Made by a program: the position numbers and the translations under genes. A model generated the notes under the pieces. The model searched no databases. It was not told the DNA's origin and worked only from the letters and a program-made list of their open reading frames with translations. Source: Geodermatophilus aquaeductus (lineage in GTDB: Bacteria > Actinomycetota > Actinomycetes > Mycobacteriales > Geodermatophilaceae). Taken from it: DNA of 64,000 nt. The stretch is taken from contig NZ_FXTJ01000007.1 in assembly GCF_900182545.1 (NCBI RefSeq), positions 62,001 through 126,000 on the forward strand, given 5' to 3'. Below, in pieces: positions 1 through 12,913 of the stretch. Numbering within the stretch: the stretch's first letter is position 1; each line of letters starts with the position of its first letter.

Positions 1-101
1 GCCAGCACCCGCTCGTCGGGGTCCGGCGAGGCCTGTACCGCGGCGCGCACCGGCTCGGGCGCGCGGGTGAACCGGCGGCGCAGCGCCGAGGCGACGCTCA
101 C
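1..101 (-). CDS. Hypothetical protein, N-terminal fragment
   Basis: A GTG at 101-99 overlaps the TGA stop of dnaG (GTGA), and the frame stays open for 33 codons to the window edge. The visible protein begins [19 protein letters not shown] and continues with an Asp/Pro-rich stretch. The 4-base overlap suggests translational coupling to the primase gene. I do not recognise the family from this short fragment. The coding call rests on the overlap and frame only. Confidence 0.55.
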   Translation of the reverse strand, partial: MSVASALRRRFTRAPEPVRAAVQASPDPDERVL

Positions 102-2602
102 GTGAGCCCGCCGATCGCCCGCTGCCGCAGCGAGATCGCCTCCTGCTCCAGCGCCATGAGGCGGGAGAAGGCGCGCATGTACTCGTCGCCCTGCTCGACG
201 GGGTTCATCCGCTGCAGCCTGCCCTTGAGTGCGGTGACCTGCCGGACGGTGGCCATCTCCTGCAGCCGCGCCAGCACCGCCGACACGTAGCCCGCGTCGG
301 CCTCCCCCACCGAGCGCAGCGGCTCGACGGCGAGCGCGGTGAGCTGGGCGCGCGCGGTCTCGCGGTCGCAGTGCGCGGCCACCTCGTCCAGCCACGCCGG
401 CCCGGTGACCTGCGCGGCCGCCGCTCCCCCGGCCTGCGCCACGGCCGCGGCGACGGCGGCGTAGTCGGGGTCGGTGTAGGCCTCCGGCGCGATCGCGTCG
501 AACGACGGCCCGGCGATCTCGGGCACCTGCAGCGCCGCCTTCACCGCCTCCCGCTCGACGGCGAGCGCGGCGTCGTCGGGGGTCCGCTGCGGCGCGCGGG
601 GGCGCCGGGGCGGCGCGGTGTCCCCGCCGGTGATGCGGCGGACCCGCTCGAGCACCTCGCCCTCGTCGGTGTCACCGATCAGCCCGGCCAGCCGGCGGGC
701 GTAGGCCGGGCGCAGGGCGTGGTCCTTGACCTGGGCGAGCAGCGGCGCCGTCTTGTCCAGCGCGGCGACCCGGCCCTCGACGGTGTCGAGGTCGTACTCG
801 GCCAGCGTCGTCCGCAGCACGAACTCGATCAGCGGGGTGCGCCGGGCGACCAGGTCGCGGACGGCGGCGTCGCCGTGGGCCTGGCGCAGCTCGCAGGGGT
901 CGCGCCCGTCGGGCTCGACGGCGACGTAGGTCTGCGCGACGAAGCGCTGGTCCTCCTTGAACGTCTTCATCGCGGCGGCCTGCCCCGCGGCGTCGCCGTC
1001 GAAGGTGTAGACGACCTCCCCGCGGAACTCGTCCTGGTCCATGAGCAGCCGCCGCAGCACGCTGATGTGCTCGGGGCCGAACGCGGTGCCGCAGGAGGCC
1101 ACCGCCGTCGTCACCCCGGCCAGGTGGCAGGCCATGACGTCGGTGTAGCCCTCGACGACGACGGCCTGGTGCTTCTTCGCGATGTCGCGCTTGGCTCGCT
1201 CGATGCCGTAGAGGACGGTGCTCTTCTTGTACAGCGGCGTCTCGGGGGTGTTGAGGTACTTCGGGCCGGGGTCGTCGTCCATGAGCTTGCGGGCGCCGAA
1301 GCCGATGACGTCGCCGGTGATGTCGCGGATGGGCCACACCAGCCGGCGGTGGAAGCGGTCGATGAGCGTGCCGCGCGAGGACTCCTTGGCCAGCCCCGCC
1401 GTCACCAGCTCCTGCTGGCTGTACCCCTTGCCGCGCAGGTGGCGGGTGAGGGCGTCCCAGCCGGCCGGGGCGAACCCGCAGCCGAAGTCGAGCGCGACCT
1501 GCCGGTCGAACCCGCGGTCGGCGAGGAACTGCCGCGCCGGCGCGGCCTCGGGGCTGCGCAGCTGCTCCGCGTAGAACTCGAACGCCGCGGTGTTGGCCGC
1601 GACCAGCCGCGCCCGCTGCCCGGCCTGCGCGCGGTCGGGCGCGCCGGTGGGCCGGCCGCCGTCGTCCTCGTACTTGAGGTCGATGTTCGCCCGCGCCGCC
1701 AGCCGCTCGACGGCCTCGGTGAAGCTCAGGTGGTCGATCTGCTGGACGAAGCTGATGACGTCCCCGCCGGCTCCGCAGCCGAAGCAGTTGCCGGTCAGGA
1801 TGTCGTCTTCCAGCGTGAAGGCGTGCGTGCCGGGCACCTCGGCGCAGTAGACCTCCTCCACGCGGTCGCTCCACTCGACCGACCGGACGACCCAGCTCCT
1901 CTTCAGGCGCCGGGCCTCGGAGTGCTGCCAGGCCGTCCGCAGATGGGCCCTCTCCACGTCCCGCGCGGGGCCCGACCGCAGGTCGGCGCGAGAGTCCGGC
2001 ACCCAGCGCGCCACCTCGGCAGCCTTGCGGCCGAGCAGCGTGGCCACCGCCCGCCGCGTCGACACGGGACCGCCGGATGACGCGAGCGCCGCGGGCGGCG
2101 GGACGGACCGGGCTCCACCGGACGGCGACGCCAGCCGGTCGCCCGGCAGCAGGTCCCGGGTGACGGTCTCGCGCCGGTCCTGACGCCGCGGGCCCGAGCG
2201 GACGAACCAGCGGTGCTCGTCGGTCGCGTGGAGGACCTTCGTCCGACCGTCCCGGGTGAGCGTCAGCCTCATCAGCCGCTGCACCCCGTAGGACCGGAAG
2301 GGCGCCTCGACCCAGCGTCCAGCGCCGTCGAGCACCCGGACCGTCCGCCCCGCGAGCTCCGCGATCGGCACGACGCCGTCCTCGGTGAGGACCCCCGTCT
2401 CGCCCGCCAGGCAGTGGAAGAGGTTGCGCGCGGGGGTGACGTGGAAGGACGGCGACTTCTCGTCGTGGAACGGGCACAGGCCCTTGAGGCTGCCGCCACC
2501 CGCGCGCTTGAGCTGCAGGTGCTCGCCGACGACCTCGTCGATCCGGCTGCGCTCGCGCACCAGCGCGATGTCCGCGGCTCGGATACGTCCCCGGCCGGCC
2601 AT
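98..2602 (-). CDS. dnaG: DNA primase DnaG, interrupted by an intein
   Basis: Makes RNA primers for chromosome replication together with the replicative helicase. The host protein has an N-terminal CHC2 zinc domain (CPFH at residues 43-46, then FH|CFGC), a TOPRIM core with EGYTD near 484 and DGD near 535, and a C-terminal helicase-binding region. A 209-residue intein (residues 64-272) splits the zinc motif between FH and CFGC. The start chosen is ATG 2602 ([11 protein letters not shown]), with GGAGGG six bases upstream; an in-frame start at 2659 lacks a comparable site. Without the intein the protein is about 625 residues, normal for DnaG. The gene lies downstream of ppdK and ydcF-like genes and overlaps the next gene by GTGA. 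Confidence 0.96.
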   Translation of the reverse strand: MAGRGRIRAADIALVRERSRIDEVVGEHLQLKRAGGGSLKGLCPFHDEKSPSFHVTPARNLFHCLAGETGVLTEDGVVPIAELAGRTVRVLDGAGRWVEAPFRSYGVQRLMRLTLTRDGRTKVLHATDEHRWFVRSGPRRQDRRETVTRDLLPGDRLASPSGGARSVPPPAALASSGGPVSTRRAVATLLGRKAAEVARWVPDSRADLRSGPARDVERAHLRTAWQHSEARRLKRSWVVRSVEWSDRVEEVYCAEVPGTHAFTLEDDILTGNCFGCGAGGDVISFVQQIDHLSFTEAVERLAARANIDLKYEDDGGRPTGAPDRAQAGQRARLVAANTAAFEFYAEQLRSPEAAPARQFLADRGFDRQVALDFGCGFAPAGWDALTRHLRGKGYSQQELVTAGLAKESSRGTLIDRFHRRLVWPIRDITGDVIGFGARKLMDDDPGPKYLNTPETPLYKKSTVLYGIERAKRDIAKKHQAVVVEGYTDVMACHLAGVTTAVASCGTAFGPEHISVLRRLLMDQDEFRGEVVYTFDGDAAGQAAAMKTFKEDQRFVAQTYVAVEPDGRDPCELRQAHGDAAVRDLVARRTPLIEFVLRTTLAEYDLDTVEGRVAALDKTAPLLAQVKDHALRPAYARRLAGLIGDTDEGEVLERVRRITGGDTAPPRRPRAPQRTPDDAALAVEREAVKAALQVPEIAGPSFDAIAPEAYTDPDYAAVAAAVAQAGGAAAAQVTGPAWLDEVAAHCDRETARAQLTALAVEPLRSVGEADAGYVSAVLARLQEMATVRQVTALKGRLQRMNPVEQGDEYMRAFSRLMALEQEAISLRQRAIGGLT
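1787..2413 (-). other. Intein in DnaG (mini-intein, no endonuclease motif)
   Basis: This in-frame insertion of 209 codons begins with Cys ([13 protein letters not shown], block A) and ends DDILTGN before Cys +1 (block G). Block B is seen as HATDEHRWF, with the T-x-x-H pattern, and block F as [18 protein letters not shown]. The penultimate residue is Gly rather than the usual His. No LAGLIDADG or HNH motif is visible in the roughly 75-residue middle, so it is a mini-intein or one with a decayed endonuclease. Excision rejoins FH with CFGCGAGGD, the standard CHC2 motif. The +1 Cys, at codon 1784-1786, is the third zinc ligand of the primase. Confidence 0.93.
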
Positions 2603-2695
2603 GGGCCCCCTCCGTCGTGCTGCTGCCGGGACGCCGGTGCGCGTCCCGGCACCGATCATCCCCTCCCGGGTCGAGGGCGCGGGAACCGTGTGGAC

Positions 2696-3211
2696 TCAGC
2701 TGCTCCCGGCGGTCGCCGCGCCGATCGACACCGCGATCGCTGCGCCGTAGGTGCGCCGCTGCAGCACCAGGACCAGCCACAGCAGGAACACCTGCGCGTC
2801 GAGGGTCAGGTCCTCGCCGGCGGTGAGCGTCGGGCGGGGCGACCACCCGCCGGTCGAGCCGCTCTCGGCGACCGTGCGCTCCCCCACCGCGAACCGGTAG
2901 GTGCCCTTCCAGTACGAGGCGGGGACGACGTCGACGACGGTGCCCTCGAGGTCGGCCCGCCAGGTGCCCTTCCACACCGACACCTGCTCGGCACGCAGCC
3001 GCGCGGCGTCCTCGGGGTCCACCGTCCAGCGGCCGGCCAGCGCGCCGCCCTTCCGCCGCTCGAGGACCCACTCGCGGTCCCCCACGACCGCGACCGAGCC
3101 CTCCTTCCAGAAGTCCGTCGACCGGAGCCGGGCGACCAGCTCACCCCCGCGCAGGACGGGCACCTCTCCCTTGCCCGCGCCGGACTCCCCGGCCTTCCCC
3201 AGCTCCAGCAC
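2696..3211 (-). CDS. Hypothetical protein, 171 aa, basic Trp-containing repeats
   Basis: Starts at GTG 3211 with GGGAGG five bases upstream and follows the ydcF-like stop by 17 bases, so it is probably co-transcribed with it. The protein has recurring short segments with W-K-E-G, W-K-G-T and W-K-G-T spacing and ends with a hydrophobic stretch ([11 protein letters not shown]) near residues 142-153. The pattern recalls tubby/LURP-one-like beta-rich proteins, but this is only an impression. No catalytic motif is seen. Function unknown. Confidence 0.8.
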   Translation of the reverse strand: MLELGKAGESGAGKGEVPVLRGGELVARLRSTDFWKEGSVAVVGDREWVLERRKGGALAGRWTVDPEDAARLRAEQVSVWKGTWRADLEGTVVDVVPASYWKGTYRFAVGERTVAESGSTGGWSPRPTLTAGEDLTLDAQVFLLWLVLVLQRRTYGAAIAVSIGAATAGSS

Positions 3212-3228
3212 CCGTGCCTCCCGTGGAC

Positions 3229-3855
3229 TCAGCCGATGCCCGGCGCGCCCGCGACGCTCTCCCCGGTCACGCGGTAGAGCAGGTAGGCGGCGGTCTCCCT
3301 CAGGATGTACCGGAACTGCGTGTTGCGCGTCTGGACGGCGGGACCCTGCCGCGTGGGCGAGCTCTCCGCCGCGATGCCGGCGTCCTCGGCCATCCGCTCG
3401 GCGCGCATGGCGTGCCAGGGGTCGGTGACCAGGACCGCGTCGGACCAGCCGCGCTCGGCGAACGCGGCGCCGACCGCGCGCATGCTCTCCAGCGTGTCCA
3501 CGCCCTCCTGCACGGGGAGCAGCGACTCCGCGGGGATCCCGGCCTCGAGCAGGTAGTCGCGCCCGGCCTCGGCCTCGGTGAACTGGTCCCCGGCCGCCTT
3601 GCCGCCCACGGTGACGACGACCGGCGCGACGCCGTCCTCCCACAGCGCCAGGGCGTGCTCGAGCCGGGCCTCGAAGATCGACGACGGCACGCCGTTGTAC
3701 TGCGCCGAGCCCAGCACGACGATCGCGTCGGACTGGGGCCGGGAGTCCTGCCGCGCGGTCCACCAGATGGCGGCCGCGGTCGAGGCGACGAGCAGCAGCG
3801 CGGCGAGCACGAGGGCGCCGAACACCCGCGATACCAGCGCCCCGACCCGCGTCAC
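3229..3855 (-). CDS. YdcF/SanA-type DUF218 protein
   Basis: A 208-residue protein with one N-terminal membrane segment (residues about 10-32), followed by a DUF218 domain beginning DAIVVLGSAQYNG and continuing with the VTVGG and LVTDPWHAMRAE segments typical of the family. Members are membrane-anchored and linked to envelope functions such as vancomycin resistance in SanA; their substrate is mostly unknown. The start is GTG 3855. A TATCCA-like box six bases before it could give a leaderless transcript. It lies 77 bases downstream of ppdK on the same strand. Confidence 0.88.
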   Translation of the reverse strand: MTRVGALVSRVFGALVLAALLLVASTAAAIWWTARQDSRPQSDAIVVLGSAQYNGVPSSIFEARLEHALALWEDGVAPVVVTVGGKAAGDQFTEAEAGRDYLLEAGIPAESLLPVQEGVDTLESMRAVGAAFAERGWSDAVLVTDPWHAMRAERMAEDAGIAAESSPTRQGPAVQTRNTQFRYILRETAAYLLYRVTGESVAGAPGIG

Positions 3856-3932
3856 CGGTCATGGATAACACGGTGCCCGCGACTGCCGTGGCAGCTGTGA
3901 CGGGCGTGGCGCGCGACGGTCGCGCCCCGCCG

Positions 3933-6644
<2,712 letters not shown>

Positions 6645-6771
6645 CGCGTACCTCCGCGTCCGGCCGGGTAGACGTCTAGTACGTCCGCTCGGCGCCAGGA
6701 CGCGATCGTCGCCCACCGGGCGGGGACACGCCAGAGCGTCGCCCGCTGGAGGGTCGGAGGGTGAGCGGCCT

Positions 6772-6812
6772 CACGGGACGGGCCCGGTCGCTGCCGACCG
6801 GGCCCGCCCGTG
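6772..6812 (-). terminator. Hairpin terminator after the 6840-7229 gene
   Basis: An inverted repeat with arms 6772-6790 and 6795-6812, loop CTGC and one bulged A; the stem is almost entirely GC. It lies just downstream of the minus-strand gene ending at 6840. No U-tract follows, which is normal in this clade. Confidence 0.7.
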
Positions 6813-6839
6813 GGAACGGCTCGTGGCCGCCGGGGGCCG

Positions 6840-7229
6840 TCAGGCGACGAGGACGAACCCGACGACGGCGAACAGCAGCGTCAGCACGCAGACGAGGATG
6901 CCGACGTAGAGACCGGTGCGGTTCACCGGCGAGGGCGGCGGCGGGACGTAGCGCGGGAACCCGCTGGCCAGCGACCCGCGCTGCACCTGGGCGGCCTGCT
7001 GCGGCGTGGGCGCGAACTGCGGCTGCGGCGGCAGCTGCACCTGGCCGGGGAAGGCGACCTGCGTGGCGGCGGCCGGCTGGGGCGCCGGGGCGGCGACGGG
7101 CGCACCGGCGGGCGCGATCCCCGCGGCGGCGTACGGCGCGGCCGGGGCGTACGGCCCGGGCTGGGCGTACGGCCCGGGCTGCGCATAGGGCCCCGCAGGG
7201 GCGACGGGCGGGTGGGGCGGCTGCGACAA
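6840..7229 (-). CDS. Pro/Ala/Gln-rich protein with a C-terminal membrane anchor
   Basis: About 129 residues, starting at TTG 7229 and giving SQPPHPPVAP. This start is preferred because AGAGGA lies upstream and because two other genes in the window (ending 12914 and 14354) also begin MSQPP. The body holds repeats of PYAQPG and long Ala/Pro/Gln stretches, and ends with one transmembrane helix (GLYVGILVCVLTLLFAVV) at the very C-terminus. It has no folded domain that I recognise. A tail-anchored cytoplasmic protein is the likely topology. An in-frame alternative start at 7280 would add 17 residues. Confidence 0.7.
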   Translation of the reverse strand: MSQPPHPPVAPAGPYAQPGPYAQPGPYAPAAPYAAAGIAPAGAPVAAPAPQPAAATQVAFPGQVQLPPQPQFAPTPQQAAQVQRGSLASGFPRYVPPPPSPVNRTGLYVGILVCVLTLLFAVVGFVLVA

Positions 7230-7322
7230 CGCGGTTCCTCTCGAGCAGGCCCGGTGGACCTCCAGCCGGGCGGCGCACATGGTGACAGCCCGCCGCCGGG
7301 GTGAGAAGGGATCCGCTCGCGG

Positions 7323-7763
7323 TCAGTCGGAGGTGCCGCAGATCCTCGGGCCGTCCTCGAGGACCACGGTCAACGTGGCCTCCGCGCCGTCGTCCCAGCG
7401 GACCCGGACCTCCCGGGACTCCTGGTCGGCCAGCCGTCCCTCCTCGACGCCGACGACCTCGCCGGTGCCGGGGTGCTCGTAGGCGGGCAGGACGTCGGCG
7501 ACGTCGCCGGCATCGCGCTCGGCCTGGCACAGCAGGTCGCCGGCGGTCTCGGTGTCGCCGGCCGCGAGGGCGGCGAGGAAGACGCCGGTCACCTCGCGGG
7601 CCTGCTCGTCACCGCCGCCCTTGACCAGGGGCAGGGCGAACACCATGGCGACGGCGAGGACCGCGGTGCCCCCGAAGACCCCCAGGATCAGGCGGTTGCC
7701 GTTCTTCGGGGTGCCGGTGTGCAGCGGCTCCGGCCCCTCGTCGTACAGGTGGGGGCCGCTCAT
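7323..7763 (-). CDS. Membrane-anchored hypothetical protein with C-terminal Cys-Gly domain
   Basis: 146 residues. The start ATG 7763 overlaps the stop of the dihydrouridine synthase gene (ATGA), so the two are translationally coupled. A short cytoplasmic head is followed by a transmembrane helix at about residues 24-46 (RLILGVFGGTAVLAVAMVFA) and an exported domain with two cysteines, one after AGDLLC and one in the terminal ICGTSD. The domain resembles the exported parts of the genes ending at 12914 and 14354, which finish VCGYTSP and VCNFG. This is inferred paralogy. It resembles DUF4878-like domains; role unknown. Confidence 0.82.
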   Translation of the reverse strand: MSGPHLYDEGPEPLHTGTPKNGNRLILGVFGGTAVLAVAMVFALPLVKGGGDEQAREVTGVFLAALAAGDTETAGDLLCQAERDAGDVADVLPAYEHPGTGEVVGVEEGRLADQESREVRVRWDDGAEATLTVVLEDGPRICGTSD

Positions 7764-8914
7764 CCGCCGCTCGTCTCCAGCTCCGCGCCGGCCGGCGGGC
7801 GGGGGTCGTCGCGGTCGTCGAGCCAGCCCTCGGGCAGCGCCACCGGCCGGGGGCTGCTCGTCCGACCGCGCGGGCCGCCGAGGACCGCCGTCGGGTAGGG
7901 CTGATCGGGGATGCGCTCGAGCAGGCCGGCCAGCTCGTCGAGCGAGCTCACCATCGCCAGGGCGCGGCGGACGTCGGAGCCCACCGAGAAGCCCTTGAGG
8001 TACCAGGCGACGTGCTTGCGGAAGTCGGTGCAGCCGTGCAGCTCGCCCTGCTCGGCCGACAGCAGCTGCGCGTGCCGGTACATGACCGCGGCGACCTCGC
8101 GCAGCGTCGGCAGTGCGCGGCGCGACTCCCCCGCGAAGGCGGCGGCGAGGTCGCCGAACAGCCAGGGCCGGCCCAGGCAGCCGCGCCCGATGACGACGCC
8201 GGCGCACCCGGTCTCGCTCATCAGGCGCAGCGCGTCGTCGGACTCCCAGACGTCGCCGTTGCCGAGCACCGGGATGTCGACGGCCTCGACCAGCCGGGCG
8301 ATCGGCGCCCAGTCGGCGGTGCCGCTGTAGAGCTGGTCGGCGGTGCGGCCGTGCAGGGTGATCGCGGCGGCGCCCTCGTCCTGGGCGATCCGGCCGGCGT
8401 CGAGGTAGGTGACGTGGTCGGCGTCGATGCCGATGCGGGTCTTCACGGTCACCGGCACGTCGCCGGCGGCGCGGACGGCCGCGCGCACGATGTCGCGGAA
8501 CAGCACCCGCCGCCACGGCAGCGCCGACCCGCCGCCCTTGCGCGTCACCTTGGGCACCGGGCAGCCGAAGTTGAGGTCGACGTGCGCCGGGCGGGTGCCG
8601 GCGACCTCCTCGTCGACGAGCATCTCCACCGCACGCCCGACCGTGGCCGGGTCGACGCCGTAGAGCTGCACGGAGAAGCCGGCCGCGGCCTCCTCCGGCG
8701 TCGCCCGGATCATCCGCAGCGTCTTCTCGTTGCGCTCGACCAGCGCCCGCGTGGTGATCATCTCGCACACGTAGAGGCCGGCGCCGAACTCGCGGCACAG
8801 CGTGCGGAACGCGGGGTTGGTGATCCCGGCCATCGGCGCGAGCACCACCGCCGGGTCCACGGTGAGCGGCCCGAGCCGCAGCGGGGCGACCGCCGGCGCC
8901 AGGGTGCTCGTCAC
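7760..8914 (-). CDS. dusB: tRNA dihydrouridine synthase, DusB-type
   Basis: A flavoenzyme reducing uridines in the tRNA D-loop with NADPH. The 384-residue protein has the FMN-binding start VLAPMAGITNPAFRTLC, the catalytic cysteine in LNFGCPVPKV, the FMN/substrate segment LHGRTADQLYSGTADW, and GNGDVWESDD in a TIM barrel with a C-terminal helical domain. GTG 8914 (VTSTLAPAVAPLRLG) starts the protein about 20 residues before the barrel, as in relatives. Longer in-frame extensions upstream are antisense to the divergent alcohol dehydrogenase and are rejected. Confidence 0.94.
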   Translation of the reverse strand: MTSTLAPAVAPLRLGPLTVDPAVVLAPMAGITNPAFRTLCREFGAGLYVCEMITTRALVERNEKTLRMIRATPEEAAAGFSVQLYGVDPATVGRAVEMLVDEEVAGTRPAHVDLNFGCPVPKVTRKGGGSALPWRRVLFRDIVRAAVRAAGDVPVTVKTRIGIDADHVTYLDAGRIAQDEGAAAITLHGRTADQLYSGTADWAPIARLVEAVDIPVLGNGDVWESDDALRLMSETGCAGVVIGRGCLGRPWLFGDLAAAFAGESRRALPTLREVAAVMYRHAQLLSAEQGELHGCTDFRKHVAWYLKGFSVGSDVRRALAMVSSLDELAGLLERIPDQPYPTAVLGGPRGRTSSPRPVALPEGWLDDRDDPRPPAGAELETSGG

Positions 8915-9088
8915 GCCGTCCAGGGTAGGTGGCCGCCCTCGGTGGCCGGGGTCACCCGCGGGGACGCCGCCGTCCCGGCGCGTGCGGGCCGCAGTGCTGG
9001 GCACTCCCGCTGTGCACCCCGCCCGCCGCCGGGCCCGCGCTGCCGGCGGCACCGACCGCGGCCGTCCCGAGCGCGGGCAGGAGGACCC

Positions 9089-10192
9089 ATGAGGATCACC
9101 GCAGCCGTCGTCGAGGAGCTGCACGGCCCCTTCGTCGTCCGGGAGGTCGAGATCGACGAGCCCGGACCCGGGGACGTGCTCGTCGAGGTGGCCGGCACCG
9201 GCTTCTGCCACACCGACGGCATCGCCCGCGACGGCGACCTGCCCTTCCCGCTGCCCGGCGTGCTCGGCCACGAGGGCGCCGGCACCGTCGTCGCGGTCGG
9301 CGACGGGGTGACCGGCGTGCAGGTGGGACAGGCCGTCGTGCTCGGCTGGCCCTCCTGCGGCGCGTGCCGCAACTGCGTCGCCGGGCAGCCGCGGTACTGC
9401 CTGCGGATGGGCGAGCTCGTCGGCGGCGGGCACCGGCTCGACGGCGGCTCCGCGCTGCGCACCACGGACGGCGGCCCGCTCGCCAGCCACTTCTTCGGCC
9501 AGTCGTCGTTCGCGACGCACGCGATGACCACCGCGTCCTCGCTGGTCCCCGTCCCCGCGGGCCTCCCGGTCGAGCTCCTGGGCCCGCTGGCCTGCGGGCT
9601 GGCCACCGGCGCGGGCGCGGTCTTCAACACCGTCCGGCCCGAGCCGGGCACCTCGATCATCGTCTACGGCACCGGGACCGTCGGGCTGGCCGCGGTCATG
9701 GCCGCCCGCAACTCGGCCGCCACGACGATCATCGCCGTCGACCGGCACGCCTCCCGGCTGCGCCTGGCGAGCGATCTGGGGGCCACGCACACGGTCGACG
9801 CCACCGACACCGACCCGGTGCAGGCGGTCACCGACATCTGCGGCGGCCCGGCCGACGCGGCGCTGGAGTGCACCGGCGTCCTCCCGGTGATCCGGCAGGC
9901 GGTCGACTCGGTCGGCATGCTCGGCACCGCCGTCCTCATCGGCGGCGCCCCGGCCGGCGCGGAGTTCACCGTCGACCACCTCACGACGCTGTGGGGCAAG
10001 ACGATCCGGGGGACCCTCGGCGGCAGCGGCCACGGCCAGGCGCTGATCGCCGCGCTGATGGACCTGCACCTGCAGGGCCGCTTCCCGTTCGACCGGCTCG
10101 TCCAGTTCTTCCCGCTCGAGCGCATCGAGGACGCCGTCGAGGCCTCCTACAGCGGAGCGGTGGTCAAGCCGGTCGTCCGCATGGCCGGGTGA
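9089..10192 (+). CDS. Zinc-dependent NAD(P) alcohol dehydrogenase (aryl-alcohol type)
   Basis: A medium-chain dehydrogenase of 367 residues, starting at ATG 9089 with AGGAGGA close upstream. The catalytic zinc site is visible (GTGFCHTDG and PGVLGHEGAGTV). The structural zinc lobe reads CGACRNCVAGQPRYC, with four cysteines. The Rossmann motif is GTGTVGLAAV, about residue 195. The pattern fits aryl- or benzyl-alcohol dehydrogenases oxidising alcohols with NAD; the actual substrate is unknown. It is transcribed divergently from dusB and is followed by a glycosyltransferase gene on the same strand after 60 bases. Confidence 0.92.
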   Translation: MRITAAVVEELHGPFVVREVEIDEPGPGDVLVEVAGTGFCHTDGIARDGDLPFPLPGVLGHEGAGTVVAVGDGVTGVQVGQAVVLGWPSCGACRNCVAGQPRYCLRMGELVGGGHRLDGGSALRTTDGGPLASHFFGQSSFATHAMTTASSLVPVPAGLPVELLGPLACGLATGAGAVFNTVRPEPGTSIIVYGTGTVGLAAVMAARNSAATTIIAVDRHASRLRLASDLGATHTVDATDTDPVQAVTDICGGPADAALECTGVLPVIRQAVDSVGMLGTAVLIGGAPAGAEFTVDHLTTLWGKTIRGTLGGSGHGQALIAALMDLHLQGRFPFDRLVQFFPLERIEDAVEASYSGAVVKPVVRMAG

Positions 10193-11361
10193 GGTTCAGA
10201 GAACGTCCGGTCCGGGCAGGGGGTGCTCCCGCCCCCGAGCCCAGGAGCACGCGTGCCGAGGTCCGCCCCGCTGTCGCCCGCGGGCGCGCTCGTCCCCGGC
10301 GTCGAGCGGATCGCCGTGCTGCGGGCCAACTTCCTCGGCGACCTGGTGCTCACGCTCCCCGCGCTGGCCGCGCTGCGGGCGGCCTACCCCGACGCCGAGA
10401 TCACGCTGCTGGGCGCGCCGCTGCACGCCGCGCTGCTCGACGGCCGCCCGGGGCCGTGGGACCGCGTGGTCGTCGTCCCGCCGTGGCCCGGCGTGCGGGA
10501 CGCCCCGGGTGCCTCCCGCGACGGCAACGAGGCGCGCGCGTTCCTCGCCGGGCAGCGCGCCGAGGGCTACGACCTCGCGCTGCAGCTGCACGGCGGGGGC
10601 GGCAACTCCAACCCGCTCGTGGCCGCCCTCGGCGCGCGGGTGACCGCCGGCGCCCGCGACGCCGGCGCCCCGCCGCTGGACCGCTGGCTGCCCTACTGCT
10701 CCGACCAGCACGAGCTGCTGCGCTGCCTGGAGGTCGCCGGCCTGCTCGGTGCGGTGCCGGTGACGCTCGAGCCGCGCCTGGCGGTCACCCCCGAGGACGC
10801 CTCGGCCGCCGACGGCGTCCTGCCGCCCGGGCCCGAGCCGCTGGTCGCGCTGCACCCCGGCGCCCAGGACCCGCGGCGCCGGTGGCCGGCCGAGTGCTTC
10901 GCCGCGCTCGCGGAGACCCTGGCCGGCGAGGGCGCACGGGTGGCGCTGGTCGGCACGGGCGAGGACGACCGGCGGGCGGCCGACGCCATCCGCGCGGCGA
11001 CGACGGCGCCGCTGGTCGAGCTGGTCGGCCGGCTGTCGCTGTCCGCGCTGGCCGGCGTGCTGGCCCGCTGCCGGCTCGTCGTCGCCGACGACTCCGGCCC
11101 GCGGCACCTCGCCGAGGCGGTCGGGACGGCGACCGTCGGCGTCTTCCTCGAGCGCAACCTGCTCAACGCCGGCCCGCTCACCCGCCGGCAGCACCGCGTG
11201 GCCGTCTCGACCCGGACGGCGTGCCCGGCGTGCGGCGTCGACCAGGCCCGCGCGCGCTGCGGGCACCACGCGTCCCTGGTCGCCGGCGTCTCCCTGGCGA
11301 CCGTGCGGGACGCCGCGCTCGACCTGCTGGCGCACGCCGGCCCCGCGGTGCACGCCGCGGT

Positions 11362-11402
11362 GCAGTTCCGCGGAGGTGCCCGGGGCACCTCCGCGGAACT
11401 GC
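11362..11402. terminator. Perfect 19-bp inverted repeat between convergent GT9 and glyS genes
   Basis: Arms 11362-11380 and 11384-11402 are perfectly complementary, with loop CGG. It sits where the plus-strand glycosyltransferase and minus-strand glyS converge, so it can work as a bidirectional terminator. It is nevertheless inside the coding frame of the glycosyltransferase. The 13-base arm core GCAGTTCCGCGGA recurs at 15302-15314. Confidence 0.7.
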
Positions 11403-11406
11403 CCGG

Positions 11407-12825
<1,419 letters not shown>

Positions 12826-12913
12826 GGGCTGGGTGCTCCATCCGGCTGGCGGTCGGCGGTTGACCCGCCCACGGTAGACGCCCCGCCCGGGCGGCCCCGC
12901 CCGCCGTGCTCCC

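Noticed and set aside
371-2080. Long plus-strand open frame antisense to dnaG
   Set aside because: No ribosome site, Arg/Gly/Pro-rich composition and no family resemblance; a shadow caused by high GC.
1787-2413. A homing endonuclease inside the intein
   Set aside because: The middle region of about 75 residues is too short and shows no LAGLIDADG or HNH motif.
672-3071. 799-codon minus-strand frame over dnaG
   Set aside because: Arg/Ala/Gly-rich out-of-frame translation of the primase and its upstream neighbour.
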